Of a stretch of DNA of 8,124 nt, positions 6,494 to 8,124 are shown piece after piece. Made by a program: the position numbers and the translations under genes. The notes beneath the pieces are model-generated. The model made no database searches and was not told the DNA's origin. It saw nothing but the letters and a program-made list of their open reading frames with translations. Origin of the DNA: Enterobacteriaceae bacterium UBA3516 (GTDB lineage Bacteria; Pseudomonadota; Gammaproteobacteria; Enterobacterales; Enterobacteriaceae); NCBI GenBank assembly GCA_002377245.1, contig DFPL01000303.1:1-8124 (forward strand). Direction: 5' to 3'. The stretch's first letter is position 1; every line of letters begins with the position of its first letter.

Positions 6494-7634
6494 CAGTGTC
6501 CTTCTCGTTCAAAAAATCCAGCGCCTCAGGCACAGGTAAATTTGCAGGTTTAACCGGGCGTTGACCGCCCGTCAGACGCCAGCGTTTCAATTGCCATACC
6601 CAGGCCAGCACTTCGGCGACGGCCGCATACAACTGCCCGGGAATTTGTTGACCAATTTCAGCATGGCGATAAAGCGCACGCGCCAGCGGCGGCGCTTCCA
6701 GCATCGGAATTTTGTTCTCAGTACCAATTTCACGAATGCGCAGGGCAATCAGACCGGAGCCTTTTGCCACGACTTTAGGCGCACTCATTTTGTTCTCGTC
6801 ATATTGCAATGCGACCGCATAGTGCGTCGGGTTGGTCACGATGACATCCGCTTTGGGCACATCGGCCATCATGCGGCGACGCGCAGCGTCACGCTGCAAC
6901 TGTCGAATGCGCCCTTTGACGTGAGGGTCGCCTTCCTGTTGTTTAAATTCGTCACGGATATCCTGGCGGGACATGCGCAACTTTTTAATGTGGCTGTAAA
7001 TCTGGAAGAAAACGTCAAAACCGACCATCGGGATTATCGACAGGACCACCAGAATGCAGCACATGCCCGCGATGTTCAGCGCGCTGGCCATGGCGGTAAC
7101 CGGGGCTTCCGTCATCAGTCGCATCACATCCGGCCATTTATGCCATAAATAGAGGCCGGCCACGCTGCCCATCAGCAGTGCTTTCATCACCGCTTTTACC
7201 AGTTCAGCGACAACCTGCGCGGAGAACAGGCGCTTGATGCCGCTCAGCGGATTCAGTTTTGAAAACTTAAACTGCAACGACTTGCCGCTAAACACCAGGC
7301 CACCCAGCATCAACGGCCCCAGAATAGCCATAATCACTACGCCCGTAATCAGCGGGAGCAGCGCCACCATTGCGTTCTTGATCAGCAATATGATTTGGCT
7401 GAGAATTAAATTAGGATCGTTGATGATGTTGTGGTCAAAACGTAATCCTGCCGTCAACATCATCGATAAACGACGTGCAAACGCCTCCCCACCCATCCAG
7501 ATAATGCTGACGCCAACAATCAGAATCAGTACGGAGGTCAGCTCTTTCGATCGGGGGACCTGCCCTTCTTCTCGCGCCTTTTCTAGTCGGTGCGATGTGG
7601 GGGCTTCTGTTTTGTCGTCGCTATCGTCTGCCAC
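6486..7634 (-). CDS. flhB: Flagellar export switch protein FlhB
   Basis: This 382-residue protein has a charged N-terminus (DDKTEAPTSHRLEKAREEG), four hydrophobic segments between about 33 and 212, and a cytosolic domain with the autocleavage motif N268-P269-T270-H271. Cleavage between N and P underlies the switch from rod/hook to filament substrates in this family. The following FlhB core (HYAVALQYDENKMSAPKVVA) is nearly the same as in E. coli. The start is GTG at 7632-7634, with GGA eight bases upstream; the nearest upstream in-frame ATG alternative is blocked because the ATG-led frame at 7667 ends at a TAA before it. The gene heads flhBAE and lies under a candidate FlhDC-activated promoter. 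Confidence 0.97.
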   Translation of the reverse strand: MADDSDDKTEAPTSHRLEKAREEGQVPRSKELTSVLILIVGVSIIWMGGEAFARRLSMMLTAGLRFDHNIINDPNLILSQIILLIKNAMVALLPLITGVVIMAILGPLMLGGLVFSGKSLQFKFSKLNPLSGIKRLFSAQVVAELVKAVMKALLMGSVAGLYLWHKWPDVMRLMTEAPVTAMASALNIAGMCCILVVLSIIPMVGFDVFFQIYSHIKKLRMSRQDIRDEFKQQEGDPHVKGRIRQLQRDAARRRMMADVPKADVIVTNPTHYAVALQYDENKMSAPKVVAKGSGLIALRIREIGTENKIPMLEAPPLARALYRHAEIGQQIPGQLYAAVAEVLAWVWQLKRWRLTGGQRPVKPANLPVPEALDFLNEKDTDG

Positions 7635-7665
7635 GGCTTAAATCCACGGGTGGAGGTTTGATGAC

Positions 7666-7731
7666 ATATTGCCAGAGTCAAGTCTGTCTAATGGGCAGAG
7701 TAAGGCATAAAAACGGGGGGTTTTCGCCGTT
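7666..7731 (-). promoter_or_regulatory. Candidate FlhDC-activated class II promoter of flhBAE
   Basis: On the - strand an AACGGC half-site (from 7731) and an inverted GCCCATT half-site (ending at 7690) span 42 bases. This fits the FlhD4C2 layout of two inverted AA(C/T)G(G/C)-type half-sites, about 16 bases each, around a 10-12-base spacer. A -10-like CAATAT follows at 7671-7666, 18 bases after the box, with no good -35, as expected for an activator-dependent promoter. Its position upstream of flhB agrees with known class II regulation of flhBAE. Confidence 0.6.
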
Positions 7732-7776
7732 AACAAGCAGGGATAATGGAAAAGGGAAGGATTTGTCAATTAACTG

Positions 7777-7800
7777 CGGCGCCCGTACCGCCGGTTTTTT
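7777..7800 (+). terminator. Terminator-like hairpin in the leader of the zinc-ribbon gene
   Basis: CGGCG (7777-7781) can pair with CGCCG (7789-7793) around a seven-base loop, followed after one G by six T residues (7795-7800). The stem is short but all GC. No + strand gene lies upstream for it to end, and it sits 30 bases before the small ORF. It could be an attenuator for that gene, or chance. A short dyad ATGAT-CA-ATCAT (7805-7816) follows directly. Confidence 0.35.
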
Positions 7801-7830
7801 GCCAATGATCAATCATAAAAGGAATGAACG

Positions 7831-8013
7831 ATGTGCGGACTCATAAAAGCCTGGGAACTTCACTCAACTAAGGAAGAATATTTTGCATCACACAAGCTTA
7901 GTGACGTTAAATGCTTCAAATGTGGGTCTACGAAGACTTTAGATGTGGGTTTAACTAATATGGTCGACAACAGAAGAACGATTCACTGCGCGAGATGTAA
8001 AGTCACCCTGTAA
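7831..8013 (+). CDS. Small zinc-ribbon protein of unknown function (60 aa)
   Basis: This short ORF reads opposite to its flagellar neighbours, from ATG at 7831 with an AAAAGGAA ribosome site at 7817-7824, to TAA at 8011-8013. Two knuckles, CFKC (28-31) and CARC (53-56), with 21 residues between them, make a compact four-cysteine zinc ribbon; H52 and the basic NRR (47-49) lie beside the second knuckle. The N-terminal 27 residues are polar and predicted helical. No membrane segment or signal is present. Coding sequence is visibly more AT-rich than flhB or flhA. I do not recognise a named family. Nucleic-acid or protein binding would be typical for such ribbons, but that is inference. The good ribosome site and paired cysteines argue for a real gene. 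Confidence 0.72.
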   Translation: MCGLIKAWELHSTKEEYFASHKLSDVKCFKCGSTKTLDVGLTNMVDNRRTIHCARCKVTL

Positions 8014-8037
8014 CGTGAAGAGGATTAAATACATTTC

Positions 8038-8070
8038 AAATCGCGCCATAGCTTTCACTACGGCGCGTTT
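8038..8070. terminator. Bidirectional terminator between the zinc-ribbon gene and cheZ
   Basis: CGCGCC (8042-8047) pairs with GGCGCG (8062-8067), and TAG (8049-8051) with CTA (8058-8060), across one A-C mismatch and a six-base loop. Flanking A and T triplets (8038-8040, 8068-8070) extend it. On the + strand TTTATAT follows; on the - strand ATTTG follows. It lies between two convergent stop codons and probably ends transcripts from both sides, more strongly on the + strand. Confidence 0.6.
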
Positions 8071-8073
8071 ATA

Positions 8074-8124
8074 TCAGAAACCGAGGCTGTCGAGCAGGTC
8101 GTCGACCTGATCCTGGCTTGCCAC
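8074..8124 (-). CDS. cheZ: CheZ, chemotaxis protein phosphatase (C-terminal 16 residues only)
   Basis: The window's right edge cuts the gene; only the last 16 codons and the TGA at 8074-8076 are present. The translated tail, VASQDQVDDLLDSLGF, is the conserved C-terminal helix by which CheZ binds CheY, so identification is secure despite the short length. CheZ speeds dephosphorylation of CheY-P. It is the last gene of the tar/che transcript, and in E. coli it directly precedes flhB; here the zinc-ribbon gene lies in between. Confidence 0.93.
   Translation of the reverse strand: MASQDQVDDLLDSLGF

Noticed and set aside
5949..7641. Several + strand open frames antisense to flhA and flhB
   Set aside because: All overlap conserved flagellar genes in frame-shadow position and lack start signals or recognisable domains.
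7638..7667. A nine-codon mini-ORF (MSSNLHPWI) just before flhB on the - strand
   Set aside because: Its ATG overlaps the proposed -10 hexamer, so it would not be in the transcript, and it has no Shine-Dalgarno sequence.
7595..7846. An 83-codon + strand frame crossing the flhB start and intergenic region
   Set aside because: It overlaps the start of flhB antisense and the start of the zinc-ribbon gene in another frame, and its translation shows no domain or ribosome site.
1..8124. tRNA, rRNA, CRISPR array, insertion sequence or attachment site
   Set aside because: I saw no cloverleaf-like sequence, regularly spaced repeats, transposase or integrase coding region; the only repeats are the tandem lipoprotein unit and the REP pair.

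Overview
The window looks like chromosomal DNA from a motile enterobacterium of the Enterobacter/Lelliottia/Leclercia/Citrobacter kind. The evidence is the gene order cheZ-flhB-flhA-flhE, proteins close to the E. coli and Salmonella versions, an enterobacterial REP/BIME repeat pair, and moderately GC-rich coding DNA. I cannot name the species from sequence alone.

Layout from left to right. (1) Positions 1-814 hold two tandem + strand copies of a gene for a small, cysteine-containing outer-membrane-type lipoprotein. The first copy is cut by the window edge, and a strong intrinsic terminator separates the copies. (2) Positions 815-1000 are intergenic and hold a REP pair (BIME) and the terminator of the convergent operon. 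(3) Positions 1018-3745 (- strand) are a two-gene operon, rhiT-rhiN-like: a GPH/MFS-type oligogalacturonide/rhamnogalacturonide symporter followed by a cytoplasmic GH105 unsaturated rhamnogalacturonyl hydrolase. The upstream region has a good sigma70 promoter with a KdgR-like palindrome inside its spacer. (4) Positions 4020-7634 (- strand) are the flagellar operon flhB-flhA-flhE with overlapping gene ends. A candidate FlhDC box and -10 lie upstream of flhB. (5) Positions 7831-8013 (+ strand) hold an unrecognised 60-residue zinc-ribbon protein gene, inserted between flhB and cheZ. (6) Positions 8074-8124 (- strand) are the last 16 codons of cheZ, with its CheY-binding tail.

How the genes work together: FlhB and FlhA are core membrane parts of the flagellar type III export gate, FlhE is a periplasmic accessory protein, and CheZ dephosphorylates CheY-P. 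The rhiTN pair is a separate module for plant cell-wall pectin. RhiT would import unsaturated rhamnogalacturonan oligomers and RhiN would remove the unsaturated galacturonyl residue in the cytoplasm. No rhamnogalacturonan lyase or outer-membrane porin lies in the window, so the pathway needs genes elsewhere. The least explained parts are the tandem lipoproteins, which diverge mainly in one central segment, and the zinc-ribbon gene with its terminator-like leader. I found no clearly new multi-gene system.
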